Positions 42,698 through 51,533 are shown, counted from the first letter of the stretch. The stretch: DNA of 64,000 bases from Haliscomenobacter sp040401995 (GCA_040401995.1 JBBANM010000013.1:28222-92221); one strand, 5' to 3'. Numbers and translations are program-made. Notes: generated by a model from the sequence alone, not told the origin.

Positions 42698-43333
42698 ATG
42701 AAACCATTGATCATCGGCATTACCGGAGGCAGCGGCTCTGGAAAAACTTCGTTTATTCGCCAACTGTCGCAGCATTTTCCGGCGGAACAGATTTGTATCA
42801 TTTCGCAAGATGATTACTACCAACCCCGCGAAATGCAGGCCAAAGATGATCAGGGTATTTACAATTTCGACCTGCCCAAAGCAATTGATAAAAAGGCGTT
42901 TTTAAAGGATGTGGAAAAACTCATCGCCGGCGAGGTGGTTACCAAAAAAGAATACACGTTCAACAACGAAAAGGCCAATCCCAAGATGTTGACCTTCAAA
43001 CCAGCTCCACTAATCATTGTGGAAGGCTTATTTGTGTTGCATTTCAAAAAAATCAAAAAACTGCTCGACTTAAAGATCTTCGTCAGCGCCAAAGACAACA
43101 TTAAGGTGATCCGCCGCATTCGTCGGGATCAGGTGGAGCGAAATTATCCGGTGGAAGATGTGTTGTACCGCTACGAACACCATGTATTACCGGCCTTCGA
43201 GAAGTTTGTGGAGCCCTACATGCACGACGCCGATATTGTAGTCAACAACAACCGCTCCTTCAACATGGGTTTGCAAGTGGTATGCGGTTTTTTAAGACAA
43301 CACCTCACCGAAACAGCGGCAGCTGCTAAATAA
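42698..43333 (+). CDS. udk: Uridine kinase
   Basis: A 211-residue P-loop kinase that phosphorylates uridine (and cytidine) with GTP or ATP in pyrimidine salvage. The Walker A is GGSGSGKTS (about residues 10-18). ISQDDYYQP (about 35-43) is the substrate-binding loop. IIVEGLFVLH (about 105-114) is the Walker-B-like strand, and RRIRRDQVERNYP (about 141-153) the lid. The length is typical. Its last 8 bp overlap the convergent small gene at 43326-43607. Confidence 0.93.
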   Translation: MKPLIIGITGGSGSGKTSFIRQLSQHFPAEQICIISQDDYYQPREMQAKDDQGIYNFDLPKAIDKKAFLKDVEKLIAGEVVTKKEYTFNNEKANPKMLTFKPAPLIIVEGLFVLHFKKIKKLLDLKIFVSAKDNIKVIRRIRRDQVERNYPVEDVLYRYEHHVLPAFEKFVEPYMHDADIVVNNNRSFNMGLQVVCGFLRQHLTETAAAAK

Positions 43334-43607
43334 TTGTCTGAAATTCATCTTCTTCCTGGTCGGTAAATTGTCGCAATAGCGCCTGACTTTTTACCTCGTG
43401 CATGGTTTGCAGGAGCTCCCCTACCCTTTCCAAAAAGGCAGAGTCTACCAGTTTTTCAACGTCTTCAAAAGTTTCCATGCCGTCGCCGATGCGGAATTTG
43501 TAAGTCTGCTCGTATAAACCCGATTCAAATTTTACGGAGATTTTGTTCTCCATTTTGAACACCGTAATCTTCAGTATGGGATGTTCAATATTGCCGATGA
43601 TGCGCAT
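43326..43607 (-). CDS. Small conserved-looking protein of unknown function
   Basis: 93 residues, acidic, soluble, starting MRIIGNIEHPILKITVF and with a strand pattern FKMENKISVKFESGLYEQTYKFRIGDG (core VKFESGLYEQTYKF), then a helical C-terminus rich in Glu/Gln. I recognise no domain, but the regular alternation of hydrophobic residues suggests a folded protein. It starts two bases after the DUF2520-like gene stop on the same strand, so the two share an operon with ccmF. It overlaps udk by 8 bp at the 3' end. Confidence 0.6.
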   Translation of the reverse strand: MRIIGNIEHPILKITVFKMENKISVKFESGLYEQTYKFRIGDGMETFEDVEKLVDSAFLERVGELLQTMHEVKSQALLRQFTDQEEDEFQTII

Positions 43608-43609
43608 GG

Positions 43610-44392
43610 TTAGTGGTGGTGTTTTTGAATAGCCGTTGAAAAAAATTGGTACAATTGCTGTAAATCTGGATGATTGCTCAATAGCGCGCGGTGTCGCTCC
43701 AAGGTGACTTGATCCCCGCGCACTGCCGGTCCGGTTTGCATGGTAGCTGGCGCATGATCTTGAGTTTTGGCCGCCGTTTCCTGAATCAGGGCTTGCAACA
43801 GCGCAAAGGGAAGGTCTTTTTCCGCCAATAATGCTGCGCCAATGGCATACAAATGGTTGACAAAATTATTCACAAATACCGCGCTCAAATGCAGGGTTTG
43901 TCGTTTTTCAGAATCAACAGCGAATATCTGATCCGATAAACGCCGGGCCAACTGCTCCAGCCTTGGGTAATCTTCTTTGTGGGCAGTCTCTAAACAAATG
44001 GGCACTTTTGAAAAATCGACTTCCCGATTTTTGGAAAAGGTCTGCAAAGGATATAAAACCCCGCATCGCTCAAAATGAGGTTGTAAAACGCTAAGGGGTG
44101 TCGCCCCCGAGGTGTGCACAACGCAGGCGCTGGCGGGCAAAAGTTTGCCCATTTTTGCCGCCACTGAACCAATGGCCGCATCACTTACCGCCAATACATA
44201 GTAATCTGCTTGAACATCCAACTCCTCAAAGGACGAGATAGGTTGCGCCCCGATTTGACTCGCCAAATCAGAAGCTTTTGCTAGATCACGACTAAAAACC
44301 TGTTCCACGCTCAAGCCTTGGGCATGGGCGCGGCGGGCGATGTGCCAAGCTACATTTCCTGCGCCAACAACGACGATGCGCGGGCTTATCAT
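43610..44392 (-). CDS. DUF2520/F420-dependent-type NADP oxidoreductase-like protein
   Basis: 260 residues with an N-terminal Rossmann fold. The dinucleotide-binding loop is VVGAGNVAWHIAR (about residues 6-18), followed by FSRDLAKA (about 33-40). The C-terminal half contains the helical DUF2520 region, with HLSAVFVNNFVNHLYAIG (core FVNNFVNHLYAIG, about 173-185). Such proteins are annotated as Rossmann-like, NAD(P)-binding, of unconfirmed substrate. The start overlaps the ccmF stop by four bases (ATGA). Position in the ccmF operon is probably incidental. Confidence 0.8.
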   Translation of the reverse strand: MISPRIVVVGAGNVAWHIARRAHAQGLSVEQVFSRDLAKASDLASQIGAQPISSFEELDVQADYYVLAVSDAAIGSVAAKMGKLLPASACVVHTSGATPLSVLQPHFERCGVLYPLQTFSKNREVDFSKVPICLETAHKEDYPRLEQLARRLSDQIFAVDSEKRQTLHLSAVFVNNFVNHLYAIGAALLAEKDLPFALLQALIQETAAKTQDHAPATMQTGPAVRGDQVTLERHRALLSNHPDLQQLYQFFSTAIQKHHH

Positions 44393-47262
44393 GCGGCGGC
44401 AAGCGCGGTTTTTGGACGCAAACGCTGCACCATGCTAAACGCCAAGCCAATCATCATCATCAAGGAACCGGCCCAAAATAGATTGATGCCTGGGAAAACG
44501 ATGGCTTCCAAAACGATGTAATCCGAGCGCAAAGAATCAGAGGATACTTCAACGCTAATATTTTGTCCTTTGGGTGCAGATTTGGCCAAAAGCAGTTGTA
44601 CCGATTCCGTTTTTGGATTCAACAGGGCAAAACGGATATTGAGCCCTTCTTCGGGTACCTCTACTTTCAAATTACCGGGCTGACCGTTGCGGATGAGAAA
44701 AACGGGTTCGGCGTGGTACGACTTACCTTGGGGGCTTTTGATGTCCAATTTCGCGCTAACCGCCAAGTCTCCCTCTTGCACTTGCAAATCGGGGTGTTGC
44801 GGCTGGCGGTTAAAGCCGATAAAATTGACTTGGTAACCATTCCAATCTTTGGTGGTACCTACACCCAGTTCCAAGCTTTTGTATTGCAGTTCTTGTTCAA
44901 AAGAAAAAACCTGCGGGATGGCCTCTTGATTGAGTCGAATTTTAGCGCTCAAGGCATTGATTTGCGACGGATAAGTATATACCAATTGATCGCGGAGCAC
45001 GATGACCGGTTCTACATAAAAAGTCTTATCGTCATCATTGCGCTGCACTTTGAGTTTTACCCCAAAGGCTTTATCTCCCTTTTCCGGTTTATAATCCCGG
45101 TGTTTGGGTTGCTGATCGACGGAGAGCAGGGTAATGTGGTATTGAAAAACCGAATTGGAGTCTTGCTCCGCCATGCGCAACGTATCTTCGAACAGCTTTG
45201 ATTTGCCCAGCGACAACAACACAGATTTGTACTTCAAGCTGTCTTCTCTTTGTTTTTTGAGTTCAAAATTCTGCTCTACTTCTGGCAAAGAAGGGATGTG
45301 AACAAAAATATCTTTGTTCCAATAATGCCGCGTGGAAGGATTCGAGGCCGCAATTTTGCTATAGGTTTTATCGTAGAGGATATTTGGAAAAAGATCAAAG
45401 GCTTCAACGGTTTTTCCTTGTTTGTTTTTGCGTTGAAAATTCACTTTGAAAGTACGGTTATAGCCGCTAATTGTATCGTGGAGGTAAGTCACCAGATAAC
45501 CATTCATCTCCATTGGCGCATCTTGGAACAAGAGGATGTTTTTGCGTGCCGTTTGTTCGTCAGCGCCTTGGATTAAGCCTTCCATCATAAACGGATTGCT
45601 GGAAATGATTTTTTTGTTGACGCCTGAGGCCAAAATCCCTACAATCATAAACCCAAAACCCAAGTGCGAAAACGCAGAACCGGCCAATTTCAAATTGCCT
45701 TTAGCGTAAAAAATCAAATAATCAAAGTTGGCCGCGACGGTAAACCAGGCAAAAATGGACACCATCCAGTGTTGCCAGATCTTCATTTCGATCCATAAAC
45801 TGGTCAAATAAGCCATCACCAGCGCAATGCCCAAGGAGACGCCCAAGTGCAGCCAAAACGGCCGGGCATTGGATTTCCAATTGGGCTCTTTCCAGCGCAA
45901 AAACTGCGCAAATCCGGAAAACAAACCAATAAAAACGGCAATATAAACTTGGTACTTGTTGTAGTGTTCTACCGCCTCGGTGATCACCCGACCTTTGTAG
46001 CTTGGGTCGAAGTATTGCATGATTTTATTAAAAACCGGCAACGATGTAGAGCCGGCAATCAAAATGGCTGAAAACAAAAACACCAAAGTGCCGACAAACA
46101 TCCAAAACTCTTTTGAGGCCAGCGGTTCTTCTTTGGGTGGATTCGGGATTTCGCGGTAACGAACGGCCATCATCACGATGCCCATCAAGATAAATAGACC
46201 TAAAAACGCCACCAATTGCCAACCCAAACCCATGTTGGTAAAGGCATGTACAGAGGTGTCGCCCAATACGCCACTGCGCGTAAGGAAAGTAGAGTAAATG
46301 ACCAATATAAAGCTAAGTAGGTAATACATGTAAGTACTACGGATCGATTGACCAGTACTGCGTCCTACCAAGTTGGTATGGATACCGGCAATCATGATCA
46401 ACCAAGGCACCAACGACATGTTTTCCACCGGATCCCATGCCCAGTAACCGCCAAAGTTGAGCGCTTCATACGCCCAAGCACCACCCATCAAAATACCGGT
46501 ACCTAAAATTGCGCCGCTGAACAAAGCCCACGACAAGGCCGGTTTCATCCATTCGGTATGTTGCCGCAGCCACAAACCAGCGATGGCAAAAACAAAGGGA
46601 ATCGAGGTGGAAGCAAATCCCAAGAACAAAGTAGGCGGATGGATCACCATCCAATAGTTTTGCAAAGCGGGATTCAGACCATTGCCTTTTATCAATTTGA
46701 GGTATTCGACGTTTTTGAACAAGGGAATGTCCATCGTGTAGCGCAGCAATAAAAGTGGGTTACTACCTACTTTGGTGGGCTCGCCCCCCCACCCTACGTA
46801 AACACCCAACAACATCGAGGCAATGACCACCTGTATAAGCGACAAGGTAGCCAGTGTAGATGTTTCCCATTTTTTGGCATTGAACATCAAAATCATTCCC
46901 AATACCACATGCCAGAACATCCACAACAAAAAACTGCCTTCCTGACCTTCCCAAAATGCCGCAAAAATATACTGAAACGGCAATTCATCGGATACGTGTT
47001 GCCAAACGTACTGATACTCGTACTGTTTGTAAATCATCAAATAAAAGATGAGTCCGATAACAAAAAAGGTAGCCGCGCCGTGGGTAATAAACGCCCAGCG
47101 ACCAATACGTCGCCAGCTTTCCCCATCGGTGTCGTTGCGTTTTTGGGTTGCCATAAAATAAGCAAACGCTGCCAGTATAGCACCAATAAAACTGGTCAAA
47201 ATGGCAAAATGACCTAGGTACCCAGGCCATAGATCTTCGTTGATGTATTGGATGTTTTCCAT
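44389..47262 (-). CDS. ccmF: CcmF-type cytochrome c biogenesis protein
   Basis: 957 residues, a heme-ligation protein of the system I cytochrome c maturation pathway. About thirteen helices span the first 570 residues. The WxWDPVEN tryptophan-rich loop is seen as GGYWAWDPVENMSLVPWL (core WAWDPVENMS, about residues 275-284), and a second His-containing motif near HPPTLFLGF (about 211-219) supplies heme-related ligands. The C-terminal 350 residues form a large periplasmic domain typical of Bacteroidota CcmF. ccmE lies upstream on the same strand, separated by a palindromic repeat. CcmA, B, C and H are not in this window. Confidence 0.92.
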   Translation of the reverse strand: MENIQYINEDLWPGYLGHFAILTSFIGAILAAFAYFMATQKRNDTDGESWRRIGRWAFITHGAATFFVIGLIFYLMIYKQYEYQYVWQHVSDELPFQYIFAAFWEGQEGSFLLWMFWHVVLGMILMFNAKKWETSTLATLSLIQVVIASMLLGVYVGWGGEPTKVGSNPLLLLRYTMDIPLFKNVEYLKLIKGNGLNPALQNYWMVIHPPTLFLGFASTSIPFVFAIAGLWLRQHTEWMKPALSWALFSGAILGTGILMGGAWAYEALNFGGYWAWDPVENMSLVPWLIMIAGIHTNLVGRSTGQSIRSTYMYYLLSFILVIYSTFLTRSGVLGDTSVHAFTNMGLGWQLVAFLGLFILMGIVMMAVRYREIPNPPKEEPLASKEFWMFVGTLVFLFSAILIAGSTSLPVFNKIMQYFDPSYKGRVITEAVEHYNKYQVYIAVFIGLFSGFAQFLRWKEPNWKSNARPFWLHLGVSLGIALVMAYLTSLWIEMKIWQHWMVSIFAWFTVAANFDYLIFYAKGNLKLAGSAFSHLGFGFMIVGILASGVNKKIISSNPFMMEGLIQGADEQTARKNILLFQDAPMEMNGYLVTYLHDTISGYNRTFKVNFQRKNKQGKTVEAFDLFPNILYDKTYSKIAASNPSTRHYWNKDIFVHIPSLPEVEQNFELKKQREDSLKYKSVLLSLGKSKLFEDTLRMAEQDSNSVFQYHITLLSVDQQPKHRDYKPEKGDKAFGVKLKVQRNDDDKTFYVEPVIVLRDQLVYTYPSQINALSAKIRLNQEAIPQVFSFEQELQYKSLELGVGTTKDWNGYQVNFIGFNRQPQHPDLQVQEGDLAVSAKLDIKSPQGKSYHAEPVFLIRNGQPGNLKVEVPEEGLNIRFALLNPKTESVQLLLAKSAPKGQNISVEVSSDSLRSDYIVLEAIVFPGINLFWAGSLMMMIGLAFSMVQRLRPKTALAAA

Positions 47263-47355
47263 TTAGATTCGGGAAAGGCTATTTTCAACGTTGAAAACAG
47301 CGCAGGGTAAAATAAATGCTAAAGTACTTTGAAGTAGGATAAGAGCTAGAATTAC

Positions 47356-47441
47356 TGGACATTTTAGATTTGATGGAACGCTAAACCTTACATGTCTTCG
47401 AGACCTGGAAGGTTTAGCAACCGAGCATCTGAAAAATGTCC
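47356..47441. repeat. 86-bp intergenic palindromic element, copy 1
   Basis: Outer arms GGACATTTT/AAAATGTCC and inner arms CTAAACCTT.../...AAGGTTTAG are nested, and the inner left arm is partly decayed (CATGTCTTCGAGACCTGG centre). The layout matches 59322-59407 base for base in length (86 bp). It sits between ccmE and ccmF, both on the minus strand, so it would be in their transcript. Confidence 0.75.
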
Positions 47442-47456
47442 AAAATAACTTAAAAA

Positions 47457-47861
47457 CTAGCCTTTCTTCTCCTCACCCTTGATGTATACCTCTTCGTCTT
47501 TATACTTAGAAGGGCATTTCATCAATAGGTCGGTGGCAATAAATTCTTTGCCTTTCATCTTTCCTGTAACCACGATTTGCTCAGAGAGTTCAAAATCTTG
47601 TGGTTTCGCTTTGAGTAATACCACTTTGTGCTCTTCGCCTTTGGTATCGCGGATGAAAAAGCTGAAATGGTTCGGGTCTTTTTCGGGGTTATAGACCATG
47701 GGTTTATCCTTGGCCAATTTTCCGGCAATTTTCACTTTGTGGCTGATATTGCCCGCTTCCGAAAAAGTAGCGTAAGTGCTCATATCGTTTGCGGCATTGA
47801 CAATAAGCCCAATGGCAACGATAATCATCACAATAGCAACAACATATATCTTTTTCATGCT
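47457..47861 (-). CDS. ccmE: Cytochrome c maturation heme chaperone CcmE, Cys type
   Basis: About 134 residues from MKKIYVVAIVMI (47861). A start 8 codons earlier (47885) would overlap the putative -7 box, so the shorter form is preferred. One N-terminal membrane anchor (residues 3-22) precedes an OB-fold periplasmic domain with IAGKL, HFSFFIRDTKG and IVVTGKMKGKEFIATDLL. The heme-binding motif, HxxxY in Escherichia coli, is CPSKY here (Cys116 to Tyr120), the CxxxY form known from some other CcmE proteins. Handles heme delivery with CcmF, encoded next on the same strand. Confidence 0.88.
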   Translation of the reverse strand, partial: SMKKIYVVAIVMIIVAIGLIVNAANDMSTYATFSEAGNISHKVKIAGKLAKDKPMVYNPEKDPNHFSFFIRDTKGEEHKVVLLKAKPQDFELSEQIVVTGKMKGKEFIATDLLMKCPSKYKDEEVYIKGEEKKG

Positions 47862-47882
47862 CTTTTGAATTTTGGTAATGGA

Positions 47883-47890
47883 CAAATTTA
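47883..47890 (-). promoter_or_regulatory. Candidate -7 box for the ccmE-ccmF transcript
   Basis: Read on the minus strand this is TAAATTTG, an exact TAnnTTTG match. It overlaps the longer possible ccmE start and supports a start at 47861, about 22 bp downstream. Confidence 0.45.
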
Positions 47891-47954
47891 CGGGTAGTTT
47901 AGCTTTAAAACGCAGTTATTGGGTCACAATGATGTAAAACTTCAAAATACGCCT

Positions 47955-47962
47955 TAATTTTG
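47955..47962 (+). promoter_or_regulatory. Candidate -7 box for the FtsE-like gene
   Basis: TAATTTTG matches TAnnTTTG exactly, 18 bp before the start codon at 47980. No -33 TTTG at the expected distance. Confidence 0.4.
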
Positions 47963-47979
47963 AGGTAAAGAGTCGATAC

Positions 47980-48669
47980 ATGGAGCATCTCATAGTGAGT
48001 TTGAAAGACGCCCTTGTTTACCAAGAGCAAAACCTCATCTTGAAAGAGGTAAGCCTACGGATCAATAAAGGAGAATTTACGTATTTGATTGGAAAAACAG
48101 GAAGCGGGAAGTCCAGTTTGCTCAAAACGCTTTACGGGGCATTGCCGCTCCGTCAGGGTAAGGGACAAGTAGCCGGGTTTGACCTCCTGCAGCTTAATCG
48201 CCGCAACATACCCTTATTGCGTCGCAAGCTAGGCATAGTTTTTCAAGATTTCAATTTACTCAATGACCGCTCGGTGCTGGAAAATCTCTTATTTGTGTTG
48301 CGGGCTACGGGTTGGCGTATACCCAAAGATCAAAAAAACCGAGCAGAGGAAGTATTGGGTCAGGTGGGTTTGACTGGCCAAGCCCACAAAATGCCGCACC
48401 AACTTTCGGGCGGCGAGCAACAACGGGTGGTGATTGCCCGCGCGCTGCTCAATCAACCCGAGCTCATCATTGCCGATGAGCCCACCGGTAACTTGGATCC
48501 GGAGACTTCCGATGAAATTTTGCTGTTGTTGCGTCAACTGGCGCGGCAAAACAACTCGGCAGTGCTGTTTGCTACCCATGATTACCGTATTTTGGAGAAT
48601 TTTCCAGCGCGCATCATCCGCTGTTTGAACGGAAGAATTTTTGATGATCAGGAGTTGGAAGTGAAATAA
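47980..48669 (+). CDS. ftsE: FtsE-like ABC transporter ATP-binding protein
   Basis: 229 residues: Walker A GKTGSGKSS (about residues 38-46), Q-loop FQDFNLL (about 88-94), signature LSGGEQQRV (about 139-147), Walker B LIIADEPTGNLDPE (about 160-173) and switch His in ATHD (about 195-198). The short LolD/FtsE-type length and these sequences fit FtsE of the FtsEX complex, which activates cell-wall hydrolases in division. The FtsX partner is not adjacent, so LolD or MacB-like ATPases are alternatives. Transcribed alone. Divergent from ccmE. Confidence 0.7.
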   Translation: MEHLIVSLKDALVYQEQNLILKEVSLRINKGEFTYLIGKTGSGKSSLLKTLYGALPLRQGKGQVAGFDLLQLNRRNIPLLRRKLGIVFQDFNLLNDRSVLENLLFVLRATGWRIPKDQKNRAEEVLGQVGLTGQAHKMPHQLSGGEQQRVVIARALLNQPELIIADEPTGNLDPETSDEILLLLRQLARQNNSAVLFATHDYRILENFPARIIRCLNGRIFDDQELEVK

Positions 48670-48692
48670 AGTCACGATGCATCGCGTAACTA

Positions 48693-48795
48693 CTCCTGAA
48701 GCCGCGATGCGTCGCGGCTCTAGTAGATCGAAGCCATTAACCCATGTCTAGAAGTAATTTCTGGTGATTATTTCGATATTTTTAATACGCTTGCC
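48693..48795. repeat. Dispersed intergenic repeat shared with 34231-34315, copy 2
   Basis: Contains the same CTCCTGA..TCTAG..ATCGAAGC and AGAAGT-ATTTCTGG..TTTCGATATTTTTAATACG blocks, plus an extra 18-bp palindrome (GCCGCGATGCGTCGCGGC) near 48700. Lies between the FtsE-like and NarL-type regulator genes. Confidence 0.65.
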
Positions 48796-48923
48796 GTAGG
48801 GGTAATTCCATTCCTTGCCAAAACCCCCGGTTTTCCTCTTTTTTGCTTATCTTGACCAATAACCTCCTTCATCCACATCAAAATGTGGTTGAACCTACCC
48901 TACACCTTTCCGAACTTTGCGCT

Positions 48924-49562
48924 ATGGAAAACATCAAATTGGCAATTGTAGAAGATGATACGGTGATTCGCGAAAGCCTGGAAAACTTTCTCGGCGAACA
49001 CCCATCAATTGAAATCTGCCTCGTTGCCAAGAGCATGGAGGAGTTTTTAGGCGCCATCAAAGACGGATCACGCCCCAAATTACAAGTATTATTGTTGGAC
49101 ATTGGCTTACCCGGTATGTCGGGCATCCAGGGCATTTACCACATCCGACAAAAGTACCCGGATCTGGACATCATCATGCTCACCACTTTTGAGGAAGACG
49201 ACAAGATTTTTGACTCGCTTTGCGCGGGCGCTTGTTCGTACATCACCAAACGCACTTCATTGGCGGTAATCCGCGAGGCGATTTTTACGGTATCCCGCGG
49301 TGGATCGTTTATGTCGCCCTCGATTGCCCGCAAGATTGCCCAGCATTTTATGCCCAAAGAACGCAAAGAAAACGAATTGCTATCGGTGCGTCAAAAAGAG
49401 ATCGTACAGGGCATCGTGGATGGATTGAGCTACAAAATGATTGGCGATAAATTGGATATTTCCCTGGATACGGTGCGTGATCACATCAAACGCATTTACC
49501 GTGCCCTGGAAGTCAACAGCAAAGCCGAGGTCATTCGAAAATCGCTGGAAGGCGAGATTTAA
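48924..49562 (+). CDS. NarL/LuxR-type response regulator
   Basis: About 212 residues from MENIKLAIVEDD (48924); an upstream in-frame start at 48843 would extend into repeat-flanking DNA. The receiver domain has Asp11/Asp12, phospho-acceptor Asp59 (VLLLDIGLPG) and Lys near 111 (SYITKR). The C-terminal LuxR helix-turn-helix (about 148-212) contains LSVRQKEIVQGIVDGLSYKMIGDKL and the recognition helix SLDTVRDHIKRIYRAL (core DTVRDHIKRIY). The HisKA_3-type kinase encoded from 50412 is the likely partner, separated by one gene of unknown function. Confidence 0.92.
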   Translation: MENIKLAIVEDDTVIRESLENFLGEHPSIEICLVAKSMEEFLGAIKDGSRPKLQVLLLDIGLPGMSGIQGIYHIRQKYPDLDIIMLTTFEEDDKIFDSLCAGACSYITKRTSLAVIREAIFTVSRGGSFMSPSIARKIAQHFMPKERKENELLSVRQKEIVQGIVDGLSYKMIGDKLDISLDTVRDHIKRIYRALEVNSKAEVIRKSLEGEI

Positions 49563-49604
49563 AAGATACTGTACACCATTTTATCACATAAAAACACCTA
49601 AAAT

Positions 49605-50357
49605 ATGATTCAGAATCTGCACGCCAGAAATGAACAAGGTCATTCGATTGTCAGTAGCGATGCAAGGAATGCCATTTCAACAGCAAATGCTAGCTCCCAA
49701 TGGGGCTATATTCCAAAGGAGAGTCTAACCTTACTACTTAGCCCTCCAGACTGCGTGGGACTACGCGTTTACAATGCCTTTAATTTGACATCGGCTGATC
49801 AAAGAATAATTGTGGTTGGAGTTAGTGCTGACGGGTTCGAAATTGAATTATTGAGCAATGGAATGCCCGGTTATATTTTAAGTAGCATGCATCTCAATGA
49901 TCCCACTAACCAAACCTTTGGTAATCTAAAATTCGAGCAAATTACCCGCGCCATGGCTCAATCCATCGTTCAAACTTCTACAAATCTAAGTCATGAATTA
50001 TTATTCTCATCCTTTTTTAGTGTTGAAGTAATTACACGTTTGATGAACAATAGCGAATGTACTGGTCTCAGTTTTTCTAAAATACCTAAAACCTTTAATG
50101 AAAGTCCATTCACGCATTTGGCAACTCCCGTAAAGTTTAACGCTGTCAACGGAAAGTTCAGCTTTACGGGTGGAGCAAACGATTTCATAGCTTGCCCTGA
50201 ACCCTGCCCCAAACATTGTACTAAAGACATTCCAGATACTCAATCTTCTACAGCAGTCAGTGCATCGATTGCGAGAAATACAGCCAATTTGACTAGTACA
50301 TCTGATGCTACTTTAGCTCCAGCCATGCGGTACTTAGTGACCTGGCCAACGGGATAA
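49605..50357 (+). CDS. Uncharacterised soluble protein between regulator and kinase genes
   Basis: 250 residues with no signal peptide or membrane helix. Two segments appear to be internal repeats: LTLLLSPPDCVGLRVYNAF (about residues 41-59) and ITRLMNNSECTGLSFSKI (about 147-164) align around a Cys-x-Gly-Leu core, each followed by a similar pattern of polar strands. A Cys-rich stretch CPEPCPKHC lies near residues 197-205. I do not recognise a family. It lies between a response regulator and a sensor kinase on the same strand, so a role in the same signalling module is possible, without direct evidence. Confidence 0.5.
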   Translation: MIQNLHARNEQGHSIVSSDARNAISTANASSQWGYIPKESLTLLLSPPDCVGLRVYNAFNLTSADQRIIVVGVSADGFEIELLSNGMPGYILSSMHLNDPTNQTFGNLKFEQITRAMAQSIVQTSTNLSHELLFSSFFSVEVITRLMNNSECTGLSFSKIPKTFNESPFTHLATPVKFNAVNGKFSFTGGANDFIACPEPCPKHCTKDIPDTQSSTAVSASIARNTANLTSTSDATLAPAMRYLVTWPTG

Positions 50358-50411
50358 GCAGTGTTCCCAATATATTTTCTTACATTACTGGTAGTTCAAA
50401 CCACTTCAGCA

Positions 50412-51533
50412 ATGCAGAAATTAAAGTATTGGGTCAGCATTCTAATTTTGGGTATTGCGCTGCAGACAAAAGCACAGCTCAATACCCAATTCTATTTTCG
50501 GCATTTATCCAAAGAAGACGGTTATACCCAAAGCGAAAACACTTATTTTTTTCAAGATACTTATGGCCTAACCTGGGTCAACTCGCGCGAGGGGTTAAAT
50601 GTATACGACAGTCAGAAAATTAAAACCTTCACCCAACTACCCGATCGTACGATTACCAGTCCTTGTTTTGAAGATCGTAACCATAATATTTGGTTCTCAA
50701 CACAAAGTGCAATTTACTGCTATCAGAGAAAGCTGGATAAATTTACCTCCTATACCATACAAGAGACAAAAAAATCCAATTCAGAATTAAGTTATCAAGC
50801 CTTTTATTTTGATGCTAAAGACCATTTGTGGCTACAAGTAAAGAATGGCGATAATTGTCAACTTTATCAATTCCATCTCCCAACGCATTCCTTTAAATCC
50901 TTGTTTTCAATACCTTCCGGTCAATGTAAAGTTGTTCTTGATCCGACAAAAAAAGTAAAACAGATCATTGTTGCCAATTCCCAAGGTGATCACGGCTTTT
51001 GGTTGATTGATGCAAAAAATGGAATTCGAAAGAAAAAAGAATTTCATTTTAATAGTAAGAAAAAAACCAAGGCTGTTGAAGAAAATTGGTATGTAGCATC
51101 GATCTACCCTGAAGGAGACAGTCTTATTTGGTTTGGTTTGTACGGTTGCGTAGGTCTTTACCATTTCAAAACCGACACTGCTATTGCCATTAGGAATTAC
51201 GGAAAAAACATTCACTATGATGGCGAAATGGTGGGTGAAATTGTTAGTATTCAGGCTTATAACAAAAAATATTTGTTGTTGTCGACAGGTCAATCTGGTC
51301 TGATTTTTTTTAATAAAGAAAAATTACTTTTTGAGAACCAAACCTTAGTTGATTCCAATATTGAAAATGGTTTAAAATCCAATTCACTTGGAGAAAGTTA
51401 CCTGGATAACCACCAAAATATATGGTTGATTGAAAACAATAGAAGTATTGCCTTTGCCAATCTTAGGCCATTTCAATTCAAACAAATCCCTAGCCTCTAC
51501 AAAAAAATGTCAATTCAATTTATAAGGACTTGA
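50412..51533 (+). CDS. Reg_prop-type sensor kinase, N-terminal part (frameshifted)
   Basis: 373 residues from MQKLKYWVSILIL (50412); a GTG at 50361 is an alternative upstream start. A signal peptide ends near residue 22 (TKAQ). The rest is a series of beta-propeller repeats (Reg_prop type), with blades such as TYGLTWVNSREGLNVYD and FSTQSAIYCY. The frame ends at TGA 51531-51533, directly after an A7 run at 51501-51507. Inserting one A there joins it in frame with the next reading frame, through KKNVNSIYKDLNHNIWCST (core IYKDLNHNIW), a perfect propeller-blade continuation. The whole would be a 1020-residue sensor kinase, so this is one gene broken or programmed at the A7. Confidence 0.75.
   Translation: MQKLKYWVSILILGIALQTKAQLNTQFYFRHLSKEDGYTQSENTYFFQDTYGLTWVNSREGLNVYDSQKIKTFTQLPDRTITSPCFEDRNHNIWFSTQSAIYCYQRKLDKFTSYTIQETKKSNSELSYQAFYFDAKDHLWLQVKNGDNCQLYQFHLPTHSFKSLFSIPSGQCKVVLDPTKKVKQIIVANSQGDHGFWLIDAKNGIRKKKEFHFNSKKKTKAVEENWYVASIYPEGDSLIWFGLYGCVGLYHFKTDTAIAIRNYGKNIHYDGEMVGEIVSIQAYNKKYLLLSTGQSGLIFFNKEKLLFENQTLVDSNIENGLKSNSLGESYLDNHQNIWLIENNRSIAFANLRPFQFKQIPSLYKKMSIQFIRT
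51501..51507 (+). other. A7 run at the kinase frameshift
   Basis: CTCTAC-AAAAAAA-TGTCAA. One extra A restores a single 1020-codon frame. It may be a sequencing homopolymer error, a real indel, or a transcriptional slippage site. Confidence 0.7.
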
